Assembly (NCBI GenBank): GCA_012513245.1
Contig: JAAZCN010000221.1
Coordinates: forward strand, 1-21,607
Reading direction: 5' to 3'
Length of the DNA stretch: 21,607 bases
From: Synergistaceae bacterium
Lineage (GTDB): Bacteria > Synergistota > Synergistia > Synergistales > Synergistaceae
Part shown: positions 1 through 8,132 of the stretch, one piece after another
How positions within the stretch are numbered: position 1 is the first letter of the stretch
Layout: every line of letters begins with the position of its first letter
Program-made: the position numbers and the translations under genes
Notes under the pieces: generated by a model
The model's database searches: none
What the model saw: the letters and a program-made list of their open reading frames with translations, nothing else
Told to the model about the DNA's origin: nothing

Positions 1-288
1 CGTGAGGCTATTGAACCTGTCGTTGCCCAGATAGAGGAAACGATACGCTCCGCGGTAGAACATACGCCACCTGAGCTTGTAAGAGATATCGTGGACCAGG
101 GCATAGTACTTTCAGGAGGGACAGCTTTTTTGAGAGGGCTCAGTCTGCGTTTCTCCGATGCTCTTAATGTACCTGTTCATGTCGCAGAGCAGCCGCTCTT
201 TTCTGTAGCACTAGGACTTGGTAAAATTTTGGAGACCCCCAGAGAGAAGAGCAAAGTATCAATAACGATAGACAGACAGGGCAGCTGA
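1..288 (+). CDS. mreB: MreB, actin-like rod-shape protein (3' end only)
   Basis: The window opens inside this gene; frame 1 is open from base 1 to a TGA at 286-288, giving the last 95 residues. The tail contains GIVLSGGTAFLRG, which matches the C-terminal nucleotide-pocket glycine motif of MreB (usually GIVLTGGGALLRG), followed by PVHVAEQPLFSVALGLGK, the standard MreB ending. MreB polymerises into ATP-dependent membrane-bound filaments that steer the Rod wall-synthesis complex. Its identity is supported by mreC, mreD, mrdA and rodA following on the same strand. A terminator-like hairpin overlaps the stop codon, so part of the transcription may end here. The N-terminal ATPase motifs lie outside the window. 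Confidence 0.95.
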   Translation, partial: REAIEPVVAQIEETIRSAVEHTPPELVRDIVDQGIVLSGGTAFLRGLSLRFSDALNVPVHVAEQPLFSVALGLGKILETPREKSKVSITIDRQGS

Positions 289-308
289 CATAGATTGCCC
301 TGCTTTTT
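277..308 (+). terminator. Hairpin plus T-run at the mreB/mreC junction
   Basis: CAGGGCA (277-283) and TGCCCTG (296-302) form a perfect 7-bp stem with a 12-nt loop that contains the mreB stop codon, followed by C and five T (304-308). This is the layout of an intrinsic terminator, though the stem is short and the loop long. It lies between two genes of one functional operon, so I infer partial termination or attenuation between mreB and mreC rather than an operon end. A translating ribosome finishing mreB would cover the 5' arm. Confidence 0.5.
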
Positions 309-335
309 CAGTAGTAATTTGGAGGTGCTGTCGGA

Positions 336-1118
336 ATGAATATTCTGGACAGAGAGCTTAAGCCATGGCTGCACGGAGTAATATCCGTGCTGTTGGGCTT
401 TTGTGTCCTTTGGATCATGATCACATTCCCTGAACTGCATTACACTTTTGTAGACGGTGTAAACAACATCCTCTATTATCCCGAAAAACCTGCCATGGAA
501 TTGAGAAACATAGTGAAATACAGCAGCAACTGGGTGCTTGAGAGATCCAGCCTTCAGGAAAGGGTCACTAAACTTGAACTTGCCAACAGAGCTATGTCCG
601 AAGAGCTTCAGAGATCCGGCATAAAAGTCCCCGTTTTAAAAGAGAGTAATGTTACGGCAAAGATAACGCTTCGCTACCCCGATGACTGGTGGCATGGATT
701 CAGGATCGACAAAGGTATCAGGGACGGAATAAAAGAGGGCGCAGCAGTAACCTCGGAAGGTTTTCTGATAGGTCGTGTAATAAGGGTGGACCGGAACTAC
801 TCCTGGGTGCAGATGATAACATCTTCCTCCTTTCTTATTGCTGCGGCAGTTGACGAGACGCGTGACCTGGGAGTTATAAACGGTGATGACAGAGGAAACC
901 TTACCCTTCTCTATGTTCCTGAGGATAGACAGCTAAAGAACGGGATGGGAGTCTCAACATCGCTCATGGGCAAGCACGTGCCGCCCGGGATCCCTATAGG
1001 GACCATAATAGGTGCCAAAGAGAGCAAAGATGGTTTTCAGCCGATAAGGATCCAGGCCGGAGCCCACCTTACGCAGCTTTACAGCGTTGAAGTCTATTCA
1101 GGCGGAGATAACAAATAA
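336..1118 (+). CDS. mreC: MreC, rod-shape scaffold protein
   Basis: A 260-residue bitopic inner-membrane protein of the elongasome; MreC links MreB/MreD to PBP2 and activates PBP2-RodA in the periplasm. One membrane segment lies at about residues 11-31 (WLHGVISVLLGFCVLW), then a coiled-coil-like stretch at about 65-92 with regular charged and leucine positions. The beta-domain follows, with the family-typical VTSEGFLIGRV at about 138-148 and a glycine/valine-rich C-terminal half. It is at the short end of the family, as in many Gram-positive-type MreC proteins. The ATG at 336 follows a GGAGGT ribosome-binding site around 320-325. The stop overlaps the mreD start by one base (TAATG), which implies translational coupling. 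Confidence 0.93.
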   Translation: MNILDRELKPWLHGVISVLLGFCVLWIMITFPELHYTFVDGVNNILYYPEKPAMELRNIVKYSSNWVLERSSLQERVTKLELANRAMSEELQRSGIKVPVLKESNVTAKITLRYPDDWWHGFRIDKGIRDGIKEGAAVTSEGFLIGRVIRVDRNYSWVQMITSSSFLIAAAVDETRDLGVINGDDRGNLTLLYVPEDRQLKNGMGVSTSLMGKHVPPGIPIGTIIGAKESKDGFQPIRIQAGAHLTQLYSVEVYSGGDNK

Positions 1119-1585
1119 TGATATATCTGATGGCTGTATGGTTGTTACAGGATTTTATCCAGGTATTTTTAATGGGCTTTTTTATTGTGCCCAATATTTT
1201 TTTGATGCTGCTGTTGCTGATGTCCCTTCTGCCCGCGACCAGGAAAGAGAAGCAGATAATTTTCATTTGGGCTGCTTTTGCAGGAGGGTTGATATGGGAT
1301 TTCAGGTGGACGAACCTTCCGGGGCTGACAGCGGCTTTGGATGCAGGAATTGTCGCTGCTTCATGTTTTCTATGGTATAAAATACCGGTCCAGGGCAGGA
1401 CAACGATCTTTTTTACATCTATACTCATTGCTTCGATCCTATTTTCAGGATTTGCTCATTTTGGATTATGGACAATACCAAGTCAGGTAGCCTTAAGGCA
1501 GTTTTTCGTTCAACAGCTTTTAGGCGTACCGCTTGTAATAGTATTCTCACTGATCTACTGGAAGGCCTCAGACAGGCATGTCTAA
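1118..1585 (+). CDS. mreD: MreD, rod-shape membrane protein
   Basis: A 155-residue, very hydrophobic protein with about five predicted membrane segments; charged residues lie mainly in short loops such as PATRKEKQ near residue 40. Size and topology fit MreD, the integral membrane partner of MreC in the Rod complex. MreD has little sequence conservation, so the call rests mainly on position between mreC and the PBP2 gene plus hydropathy. The ATG at 1118 overlaps the mreC stop by one base, and the 3' end overlaps mrdA by 8 bases, so all three should be translated from one message. Confidence 0.88.
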   Translation: MIYLMAVWLLQDFIQVFLMGFFIVPNIFLMLLLLMSLLPATRKEKQIIFIWAAFAGGLIWDFRWTNLPGLTAALDAGIVAASCFLWYKIPVQGRTTIFFTSILIASILFSGFAHFGLWTIPSQVALRQFFVQQLLGVPLVIVFSLIYWKASDRHV

Positions 1586-3350
1586 CAAGCAAGCCCGGTT
1601 CAGCATTGACAGAAGGATAAGGTTCCTTCAGCTTATAATATTGTTCACAGTTGCCCTGCTGCTCATGAGCCTGTTTTTTTTCCAGATAATCAAGGCAAAC
1701 GAGTATGTAAGGCTGGCGTCTCAGAACAGGCTCAGAATTATAAGAATGACGCCGCCAAGAGGTACTATCACAGATTCCAAAGGAGCGCCCCTTGCAGTTA
1801 ATGTCAGGACTTTCAGTGTTAACGGATATCCGGTCGATCTTCAGCGGGAAGGGAGTATTAAACTGGTTTCGTCGCTCCTTATGAGAAACGGGATCCCGAT
1901 AAACGAAGAAGAACTGAAAAAGCTTATAGAAAAACAGTACTCCGCACCTTACCGTGCAATAACAGTCGCATCTAACCTTACTTTTGCCCAGGCCGCGGAA
2001 CTGATCACAGACAAAGATTTTAGTGAAGCTTTATTTCTCACCCCTGTCTGGAAGAGGACATATCCGGCGGGGAATTTTACTGCCCACGTAGTGGGCTATG
2101 TTGCAGAGATAACCAAAGATGAACTGGAAGCAAGAAAGGACAGTTTATACCGCGGAGGCGATATGATAGGCAAGAACGGGATCGAGGAATGGTATGACGA
2201 AGATCTTCAGGGTTTGCCGGGTGAAGAAGTAATAGAAGTAGATGCAAAGGGAAGAAAGCTCAGAGATATATCTTACAGACCCCCGCAAAGGGGCAGCGAT
2301 ACAGTTCTGACTATCGATCTGGCTGCACAGCGTTATGCTGCGGAGCTGATAGGAAACTTCAGGGGGGCAGTCGTTGCTATGGATGTCAACGATGGTTCTG
2401 TAAAATGTCTTTATTCATCCCCAAGCTATGACACCAACCCTTTCACATGGGGTATATCAAACAGAGAATGGTCAGCTTTGACGGATCACAAAGAAAGACC
2501 CATGATGAACAGAGCGATATCCGGCGGGTATCCTCCTGCATCAACGTTCAAGATAGTCACAGCATCGTCTGTGCTTGAAAATAAAGTTGTTACCACAAGC
2601 ACAACAGTCAGATGTCCCGGATACTTCGAACTTGGCGACAGGCGTTTCAGATGCTGGCTACGTACAGGACATGGTACGGAGAATATTTTGAGAGCCCTCA
2701 GGGATTCCTGCGACGTCTATTTTTATCAGACAGCTACCTGGTTGGGGATAGACAGGCTGATCAAAACCGCCGCAAAATTTGGTGTAGGGGAAAAGACAGG
2801 GATAGATCTAATAGGAGAGATATCAGGGACTATAGCCGGACCTGAATGGAAAAAAGAAAGGATCAAAGAAAACTGGTATGGGGGAGACACCGTCAATTAT
2901 TCGATAGGACAGGGTTACGTTCTTATGACACCTGTACAGCTTCTTAGAGCTTACGCTGCTATAGCTAACGGAGGAAAACTATTGAAACCCAGAATAAACT
3001 CCAAAGCAGCACTTGAACACAAAAAGCTTGAAATATCTCCTGAGACCATAAAGATAATACAGGAAGGCCTGCGTGAAGTTACAAGCACGGGTACCGGAAG
3101 GCGCTCCAGTTCTTTTGGCATTCAGATCGCAGGCAAGACCGGAACCGCTCAGAACGCTCACGGCGAAGACCATGCATGGTTCGCAGGATATGCTCCGGTA
3201 AACGCACCGCGCTACGCAATAGTTGTTATCGCCGAAGCCGGAAAGGGCGGAGCAGCGGTCGCAGGTCCGATCGTTGGAAAAATGCTCAACTTTCTTATAA
3301 ACGGGAATAAATACGTCGAACCGGTCCCGGTCAAGCCTAAAACAGAATAG
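1578..3350 (+). CDS. mrdA: Penicillin-binding protein 2, elongation transpeptidase
   Basis: A 590-residue class B PBP. It has an N-terminal membrane anchor (about residues 15-37), a dimerisation/pedestal domain with the conserved RGTITDSKG and NGIEEWYDEDLQG segments, and a C-terminal transpeptidase domain. Active-site motifs are visible: SxxK as S322-T-F-K325, the SxD motif as S377-C-D379, and KTG at 520-522 within AGKTGTAQN. It cross-links peptidoglycan made by its glycosyltransferase partner RodA during lateral growth. The GHG and FYQ segments flanking the SxD motif fit PBP2 rather than FtsI. The start ATG at 1578 lies in the end of mreD (8-base overlap). RodA is encoded about 1.8 kb further on, after minCDE. 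Confidence 0.95.
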   Translation: MSNKQARFSIDRRIRFLQLIILFTVALLLMSLFFFQIIKANEYVRLASQNRLRIIRMTPPRGTITDSKGAPLAVNVRTFSVNGYPVDLQREGSIKLVSSLLMRNGIPINEEELKKLIEKQYSAPYRAITVASNLTFAQAAELITDKDFSEALFLTPVWKRTYPAGNFTAHVVGYVAEITKDELEARKDSLYRGGDMIGKNGIEEWYDEDLQGLPGEEVIEVDAKGRKLRDISYRPPQRGSDTVLTIDLAAQRYAAELIGNFRGAVVAMDVNDGSVKCLYSSPSYDTNPFTWGISNREWSALTDHKERPMMNRAISGGYPPASTFKIVTASSVLENKVVTTSTTVRCPGYFELGDRRFRCWLRTGHGTENILRALRDSCDVYFYQTATWLGIDRLIKTAAKFGVGEKTGIDLIGEISGTIAGPEWKKERIKENWYGGDTVNYSIGQGYVLMTPVQLLRAYAAIANGGKLLKPRINSKAALEHKKLEISPETIKIIQEGLREVTSTGTGRRSSSFGIQIAGKTGTAQNAHGEDHAWFAGYAPVNAPRYAIVVIAEAGKGGAAVAGPIVGKMLNFLINGNKYVEPVPVKPKTE

Positions 3351-3364
3351 AGGTGTATTCGGCA

Positions 3365-4033
3365 ATGATGATCCATCTAAAGGGTATACAGACAGGAATT
3401 TTAAGATGTGTAGTTCCTGAGGAACTTAGTGAAAAAAAGATACTTGAAGAATTTGAAGAACTGACTGTAAACGCAAAAAAACTGCTTGAGGGAAGCAGCG
3501 TCATAATGGATCTGCAGCGCAGAAACTTTGGAGCTGCGCTAGTTGCAAAGATATGGAAATATTTTATCGAACCTACCGGCTGTTCTGTCATCAGCTGGGC
3601 CGTTAGTGATCCCGAGACAGCCTGTGCGCTGGAACAACTGGGAATGGCTGTCGGAGACATTGATAATAAAACAAAGAAGGAAAAACATTCCGGCCGTAAA
3701 GGATCCAAGACCCTCCTCTATACAGGAACGCTGCGCGGAGGGCAGAAGATAACGCATGTGGGAGATGTGATAGTTACAGGCCACGTCAACGTCGGATCAG
3801 AGGTCTCTGCTGAGGGGCACATCGTTGTGCTGGGAAGACTTAACGGTCTGGCACATGCGGGATTTAAAGGAGACGAAACAGCCTCAGTCTCGGCCAGATC
3901 ATTCGAATCGGGACAGGTCAGGATCGGGCGCAAGGTAGGACTAATTGATAAAAGTTCTGATATATGGGGTAAAGCTGTTGTAATAACCGTAAACGAAGAT
4001 GAAGTGCTGCTCACAGAGTGGCCTGCGATATAG
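3365..4033 (+). CDS. minC: MinC, septum site-determining inhibitor of FtsZ
   Basis: A 222-residue protein with the two-domain MinC layout: an alpha/beta N-terminal domain (about 1-100) that antagonises FtsZ assembly, a charged linker (KTKKEKHSGRKGSK), and a C-terminal beta-helix. The beta-helix carries the family's TLRGGQKITHVGDVIVTGHV and GHIVVLGRLNGLAHAG repeats, the region that dimerises and binds MinD. I chose ATG 3365 because AGAGGTG (3349-3355) sits nine bases upstream. An in-frame GTG at 3353 extends the ORF by four codons but would use that ribosome-binding site as its own start codon. The gene follows mrdA by 14 bases and precedes minD, so it is part of the same operon. Confidence 0.93.
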   Translation: MMIHLKGIQTGILRCVVPEELSEKKILEEFEELTVNAKKLLEGSSVIMDLQRRNFGAALVAKIWKYFIEPTGCSVISWAVSDPETACALEQLGMAVGDIDNKTKKEKHSGRKGSKTLLYTGTLRGGQKITHVGDVIVTGHVNVGSEVSAEGHIVVLGRLNGLAHAGFKGDETASVSARSFESGQVRIGRKVGLIDKSSDIWGKAVVITVNEDEVLLTEWPAI

Positions 4034-4045
4034 GAGGATGAAAGT

Positions 4046-4843
4046 ATGGACTGCAGGATAATAGTCATTACATCGGGCAAAGGCGGTGTAGGAAAAACAA
4101 CAACTACCGCCAACCTTGCTGTCGCGCTTGCAAAAGAGGGTCATAAAGTTGCAGCGGTCGACGGAGATGTGGGACTCAGGAACCTTGATGTGATAATGGG
4201 TCTTGAGAACAGAATAGTATATACACTGGTAGACGTTATCGAGGGTACCTGCCGGCTCAACCAGGCCCTGATAAGGGACAAGAGGATAAATAATCTCTAC
4301 ATGATACCCACGGCACAATCAAGGACCAAGGATGCAGTGACATCAGAGCAGATGATGGAAATATGCAAGCAGCTCAGAAGTGAATTTGATTATGTACTTA
4401 TAGACAGCCCCGCAGGTATAGAGGCCGGGTTCAGGAATGCCTCGGCAGGTGCTGATGAAGCTCTGGTAGTAACGACTCCTGAAGTTTCAGCAGTAAGGGA
4501 TGCCGACAGGATCATCGGTTTGCTGGAGTCGATGGAAAAAGCTCCTATCAGCCTAATCATAAACAGGATCAAACCTGACATGGTAAAACGCGGCGATATG
4601 CTTGCTGTCCAGGATGTTCTGGATATCCTTGCCGTTGACCTCATAGGTACCATACCTGATGATGAAAGCGTTGTTACTTCATCCAACAAGGGGGAACCTC
4701 TGACATTTTCAAATGGATCAGAAGCCTCTCAGGCTTTTTTAAACATAGCAAAGAGAATATGCGGTAATGAAGTTCCTTTTATGGATCTCTCCGGAAATCA
4801 GAAGGGATTTCTCTCTTCCTTTCGCAGGTTTTTTGGAAAGTAG
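4046..4843 (+). CDS. minD: MinD, membrane ATPase of the Min system
   Basis: A 265-residue ParA/MinD-type ATPase that recruits MinC to the membrane and oscillates or forms gradients under MinE control. The deviant Walker A motif is KGGVGKTT, with K12 and K17. Switch I-like DGDVGLRNLDVIMGLE covers about 39-54, and VLIDSPAGIEAG is the Walker B/switch II region (about 116-127). The C-terminal tail FLSSFRRFFGK is a clear amphipathic membrane-targeting helix, as expected for MinD. ATG 4046 is preceded by TAGGAGGA at a good distance. minE follows almost directly: the stop ends at 4843 and the chosen minE ATG is at 4856. Confidence 0.96.
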   Translation: MDCRIIVITSGKGGVGKTTTTANLAVALAKEGHKVAAVDGDVGLRNLDVIMGLENRIVYTLVDVIEGTCRLNQALIRDKRINNLYMIPTAQSRTKDAVTSEQMMEICKQLRSEFDYVLIDSPAGIEAGFRNASAGADEALVVTTPEVSAVRDADRIIGLLESMEKAPISLIINRIKPDMVKRGDMLAVQDVLDILAVDLIGTIPDDESVVTSSNKGEPLTFSNGSEASQAFLNIAKRICGNEVPFMDLSGNQKGFLSSFRRFFGK

Positions 4844-4855
4844 GTGGCAAATATA

Positions 4856-5137
4856 ATGTTTGAATTTCTGTCGCGGTTTTTTTCAGGGGAAAAAAGTAAG
4901 GAAGTAGCAAAAGATAGGCTTCAGTTAGTGCTTATCCACGACCGTAACGATATCGCTCCCGAGAAACTTGAAGCCTTAAAAGTGGACATGGTGAAGCTGC
5001 TAAAAAAATATCTGGATATAGATGAAAATGGAATAAATATGAACCTGGAGAGGCGGAATCGTTCAGTTGCTCTGATCGCAGACATCCCTCTTAAGAGTTC
5101 ACAAAGACCGGTAAGAGGAAGGAAGAAAAATGGCTGA
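4856..5137 (+). CDS. minE: MinE, topological specificity factor
   Basis: A 93-residue protein with the expected MinE plan. The N-terminal membrane-binding/anti-MinCD segment MFEFLSRFF is followed by AKDRLQLVLIHDRNDIAP, the contact strand for MinD, and then by the dimerisation domain (about 35-88). MinE stimulates MinD ATPase and so frees midcell from MinC. I chose ATG 4856 because AGGTGG (4842-4847) lies eight bases upstream and the protein then begins with the canonical MFEF. A GTG at 4844 would add four residues but lies inside that ribosome-binding site. The 3' end overlaps rodA by 8 bases. Having MinE rather than only a DivIVA-type system suggests pole-to-pole Min dynamics. Confidence 0.94.
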   Translation: MFEFLSRFFSGEKSKEVAKDRLQLVLIHDRNDIAPEKLEALKVDMVKLLKKYLDIDENGINMNLERRNRSVALIADIPLKSSQRPVRGRKKNG

Positions 5138-6242
5138 AAAGAGTGGCAGCAGCTGGAGGGAGATCAGGTCAAACATTGATCTGTTCATGCTGTTTGCCAC
5201 AATAGCTTTGTTTTTTCTTGGGATAGCTGCTATTTACAGTGCGAGCCCAAATAAGGCTGTCAACATGTCTACGTTTGCTGTTCGCCAGCTGGTGTGGGGC
5301 GGGACAAGTGCGGTCATTTACGCAATGGTATTAAAAATAGGATATCAGAGGTTCATGGACCTTGCAGGGCCGCTCTTTGCCGCTATGGTACTGGTGCTGC
5401 TCCTGATATTGGCAGTGGGGTATACTTCAAAGGGATCCCAGAGCTGGTTCGATCTTGGTTTTCTTAGGATCCAGCCCTCTGAAATGGGCAAGGTCGTGCT
5501 GGCTATCGCTCTGGCTCAGATCTGTTTCAAGCTGCCTCCGACAGATATAAAAGGCATAGCTGCAGCTGTCGGTCTGGCTGGCGTTATGATAGCGCTGATA
5601 CTTCTTCAGCCTGACCTGGGGAGCTCACTTGTATACTCTGTGATGCTTTTTGCTGTGCTGGTGGCAGCAGGGGCCTCCCTGAAATTTCTTTCAGGCATAT
5701 TTATCTCTATACTGGCGATGCTTCCTGTCGCGTGGTTGTTTCTTAAGCCTTATCAGAAAATGAGGCTCATGGTATTTATGGACCCAACCATCGATCCCCA
5801 GGGTGCGGGGTATAATGTAATACAGTCAAGGATAGCCGTTGGATCAGGAGGTCTCTTTGGGAAAGGATTCCTTCACGGTACTCAGGGTAAGCTTCATTTT
5901 TTACCGGAACCGCACACGGACTTTATCTTCAGCGTATTTTCTGAAGAGTTTGGCTTCATAGGATGTTTGATCGTTGTAGTGCTTTTTACAGTATTGCTTC
6001 TAAGGATGCTCAACGTTGCATATTATACAAAGGACACCAGAGGGAAACTGCTAATAACTGGAATAGTTGCGTGGATGTGGTTCCAGATCACAGAAAGCAT
6101 TGGTATGAGCATGGGACTGCTGCCTGTGACCGGTCTGCCCCTCCCGCTTTTTAGTTACGGCGGAAGCTCTCTTCTGGCGGTGGCAATAGCTCTGGCGCTC
6201 GTCCAGAGCGTGGTCATAGTATCGAAAGAGGGCAGATTTTAA
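5130..6242 (+). CDS. rodA: RodA, SEDS-family peptidoglycan glycosyltransferase
   Basis: A 370-residue polytopic membrane protein with about ten membrane segments. SEDS hallmarks are present: QPDLGSSLVYSVML mid-protein, the periplasmic loop with EPHTDFIFSVFSEEFGFIG, and the C-terminal PLPLFSYGGSSLLA. RodA polymerises lipid II into glycan strands for lateral wall synthesis together with PBP2 (mrdA, encoded upstream). The family also includes FtsW and SpoVE; the location in an mre/mrdA operon and the short N-terminus favour RodA. ATG 5130 lies in the end of minE with GGAAGGAAG just upstream. A gap of 105 bases follows, so this is the likely end of the shape/division gene block. Confidence 0.93.
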   Translation: MAEKSGSSWREIRSNIDLFMLFATIALFFLGIAAIYSASPNKAVNMSTFAVRQLVWGGTSAVIYAMVLKIGYQRFMDLAGPLFAAMVLVLLLILAVGYTSKGSQSWFDLGFLRIQPSEMGKVVLAIALAQICFKLPPTDIKGIAAAVGLAGVMIALILLQPDLGSSLVYSVMLFAVLVAAGASLKFLSGIFISILAMLPVAWLFLKPYQKMRLMVFMDPTIDPQGAGYNVIQSRIAVGSGGLFGKGFLHGTQGKLHFLPEPHTDFIFSVFSEEFGFIGCLIVVVLFTVLLLRMLNVAYYTKDTRGKLLITGIVAWMWFQITESIGMSMGLLPVTGLPLPLFSYGGSSLLAVAIALALVQSVVIVSKEGRF

Positions 6243-6347
6243 ATTGAAATTACACGGCTGTGATGAACGATAGTTCCGGGCCGGTAAAATTTATAGAGCG
6301 GGGATGTCCAAAATAAGAGCTTTTCCCGCATCAGGAGGATCATCAAT
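6243..6347 (+). promoter_or_regulatory. Gap between rodA and the radical-SAM gene; weak promoter-like sites
   Basis: A 105-base non-coding stretch, the longest gap before 20 kb. TTGAAA (6244-6249) and GATAGT (6269-6274) resemble -35 and -10 boxes but are 19 bases apart. An A/T patch TAAAATTTATAG follows at about 6285. GCGGGGA (6298-6304) can pair with TTCCCGC (6323-6329) over an 18-nt loop, just before a strong AGGAGGA ribosome-binding site. There is no T-run, so it is not a terminator. A promoter for the next operon here is plausible but unproven. Confidence 0.25.
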
Positions 6348-8132
6348 ATGTTATCAGACATAGGGGCTGACCCTCGCAGATCCATCCTTGCTTCGGTCAA
6401 AAGACCGTCAAGGTATACCGGAGGCGAGTGGGGAAGCGGCCCGGTAAAAAGCTCGGACTCTGATTTAGTCAGGGTTTGTTATGCATTTCCCGACGTATAC
6501 GAAGTGGGAATGAGTTATCTGGGTTACCAGATACTGTACGGACTGACCAAAACCCTTCCATTTGCGGATGCGGAAAGGGTCTATGCTCCATGGCCCGATA
6601 TGGAAGAGGCCCTGAGATCTTCAGGCACAAAGCTCTGGGCCCTTGAAAGCAGGAGGCCTGTATCAGAATTTGATGTGGTCGCCTTTACCCTTCAGTATGA
6701 ACTTTCTTATACCAACATTCTGACAGTGCTGGACCTTGCGGGTATCCCTTTTCGTTCTATAAATCGGAAAGAAGGAGACCCCATAGTTATTGCGGGTGGT
6801 CCCGGAGCCCTTGCTCCGGAACCCATGTCCCCCTTTATCGACGCATTTTGTGTTGGAGACGGCGAGATACTTGTGCCTGAGTTGCTTAGGGTATTACATG
6901 AACTGAAAGGCAGTAGCCGAGACGAAAAGATATGGGCATTATCAAAGATCGAAGGGGTATACGTCCCCATGATAAAACCTGATAAGCCGGTCATGCGAAG
7001 GATAATGGAAGACCTTGACTCAGCGTTCTACAACAGGGACATGATCGTCCCCAACACCGGCATTGTACATGACAGGATAGCGGTACAGGTATTCAAAGGG
7101 TGCACCAGAGGGTGTCGTTTCTGCCAGGCGGGCATGATCGACAGGCCTGTCCGGGAGAGAAGCGCGGCGTCGGTCGCAGATCAGGTAGAAGAGCTACTTC
7201 AGAATACAGGATGGGAAGAGGTCGGCCTGCTCTCGCTTGCAACATGTGACTGGAGCGAGATGGGTGAGATACTTAAACGATTTGGCCACATGCTTAAAAA
7301 CAACCAGATAAAACTAAGTCTGCCAAGCCTAAGAGTCGACGCCTTCTCTGTAAACTTGGCAGCTGAACTTGAGTCGATCCGCAAGGGGGGACTGACATTT
7401 GCCCCCGAAGCAGGGACTCAGCGTCTGAGGAATGTCATAAACAAGGGCGTTTCTGACGAAGATATTGAATCTGCTCTCGAAGCAACCTTTTCCCATGGCT
7501 GGGATAGAGTTAAGCTCTATTTTATGATGGGTCTGCCCACAGAAAAAGATGAAGATCTTGCCGGTATCCACGAGATATGCAACAAGGCAGTATCGATAGC
7601 GAAAAGGCACAAACGACGTGGAGATGTAAGCGTCTCCCTTGCAGGTTTTGTCCCTAAAGCCCATACGCCTTTCCAGTGGGAAGCCCAGCTTGACTATCAC
7701 ACACTGAGAGAGCGTGGCAGATGGGTGAAGAATAATATAAGGAATCGAAAAGTAAAAATATCCTACCACGAACCGGAGCAGACCTACATAGAAGGTGTAT
7801 TTGCCCGGGGTGATGCCAGGCTTGCAGATGCAGTTGAAGAAGCCTGGAACAGAGGAGAGCGGTTTGACGGGTGGTCTGAATTCTTCAACTTTGAAAGATG
7901 GATGGGAGTCTTCAATGATCTGGGAATAGATACCGACGGATACGCATGCAGAGAACGCAGCCTGGATGAAATTCTTCCCTGGGATCACATTGATTCCGGT
8001 GTTTCAAAGCAGTTCCTTCTCAGGGAGAGAGAGAAAGCATTGACAGGAGACTTGACACGTGACTGCAGAGAAGGGTGCAATGTATGCGGCTGGCAGGGAA
8101 GAACTGCCGTGAAAGGTTGCTCAGATGGCTAG
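6348..8132 (+). CDS. Radical SAM protein with N-terminal B12-binding-like region (TIGR03960-type), function unknown
   Basis: A 594-residue protein matching my memory of the uncharacterised radical-SAM family that sits next to DUF2344 genes. The N-terminal third looks like a cobalamin-binding Rossmann domain (VRVCYAFPDVYEVGMSYLG, then VIAGGPGALAPEP and DAFCVGDGE). The place of the usual DxHxxG motif reads D-V-Y-E-V-G, with Tyr for the His. The radical-SAM cluster motif is C252-T-R-G-C256-R-F-C259. The C-terminus carries a second C-x3-C-x2-C set (C573, C577, C580) plus C591, probably another metal site. A strong AGGAGGA precedes ATG 6348. It overlaps the DUF2344 gene by 8 bases. The chemistry and substrate are unknown; RNA modification is only a guess from the neighbours. 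Confidence 0.85.
   Translation: MLSDIGADPRRSILASVKRPSRYTGGEWGSGPVKSSDSDLVRVCYAFPDVYEVGMSYLGYQILYGLTKTLPFADAERVYAPWPDMEEALRSSGTKLWALESRRPVSEFDVVAFTLQYELSYTNILTVLDLAGIPFRSINRKEGDPIVIAGGPGALAPEPMSPFIDAFCVGDGEILVPELLRVLHELKGSSRDEKIWALSKIEGVYVPMIKPDKPVMRRIMEDLDSAFYNRDMIVPNTGIVHDRIAVQVFKGCTRGCRFCQAGMIDRPVRERSAASVADQVEELLQNTGWEEVGLLSLATCDWSEMGEILKRFGHMLKNNQIKLSLPSLRVDAFSVNLAAELESIRKGGLTFAPEAGTQRLRNVINKGVSDEDIESALEATFSHGWDRVKLYFMMGLPTEKDEDLAGIHEICNKAVSIAKRHKRRGDVSVSLAGFVPKAHTPFQWEAQLDYHTLRERGRWVKNNIRNRKVKISYHEPEQTYIEGVFARGDARLADAVEEAWNRGERFDGWSEFFNFERWMGVFNDLGIDTDGYACRERSLDEILPWDHIDSGVSKQFLLREREKALTGDLTRDCREGCNVCGWQGRTAVKGCSDG

Noticed and set aside
3353..3364. GTG start for minC four codons upstream
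   Set aside because: The GTG is part of the AGAGGTG ribosome-binding site that serves ATG 3365, and has no site of its own.
7329..7988. A 219-codon open frame on the minus strand
   Set aside because: It lies wholly antisense to the radical-SAM gene, whose frame has clear family motifs; the minus-strand protein shows no recognisable domain.
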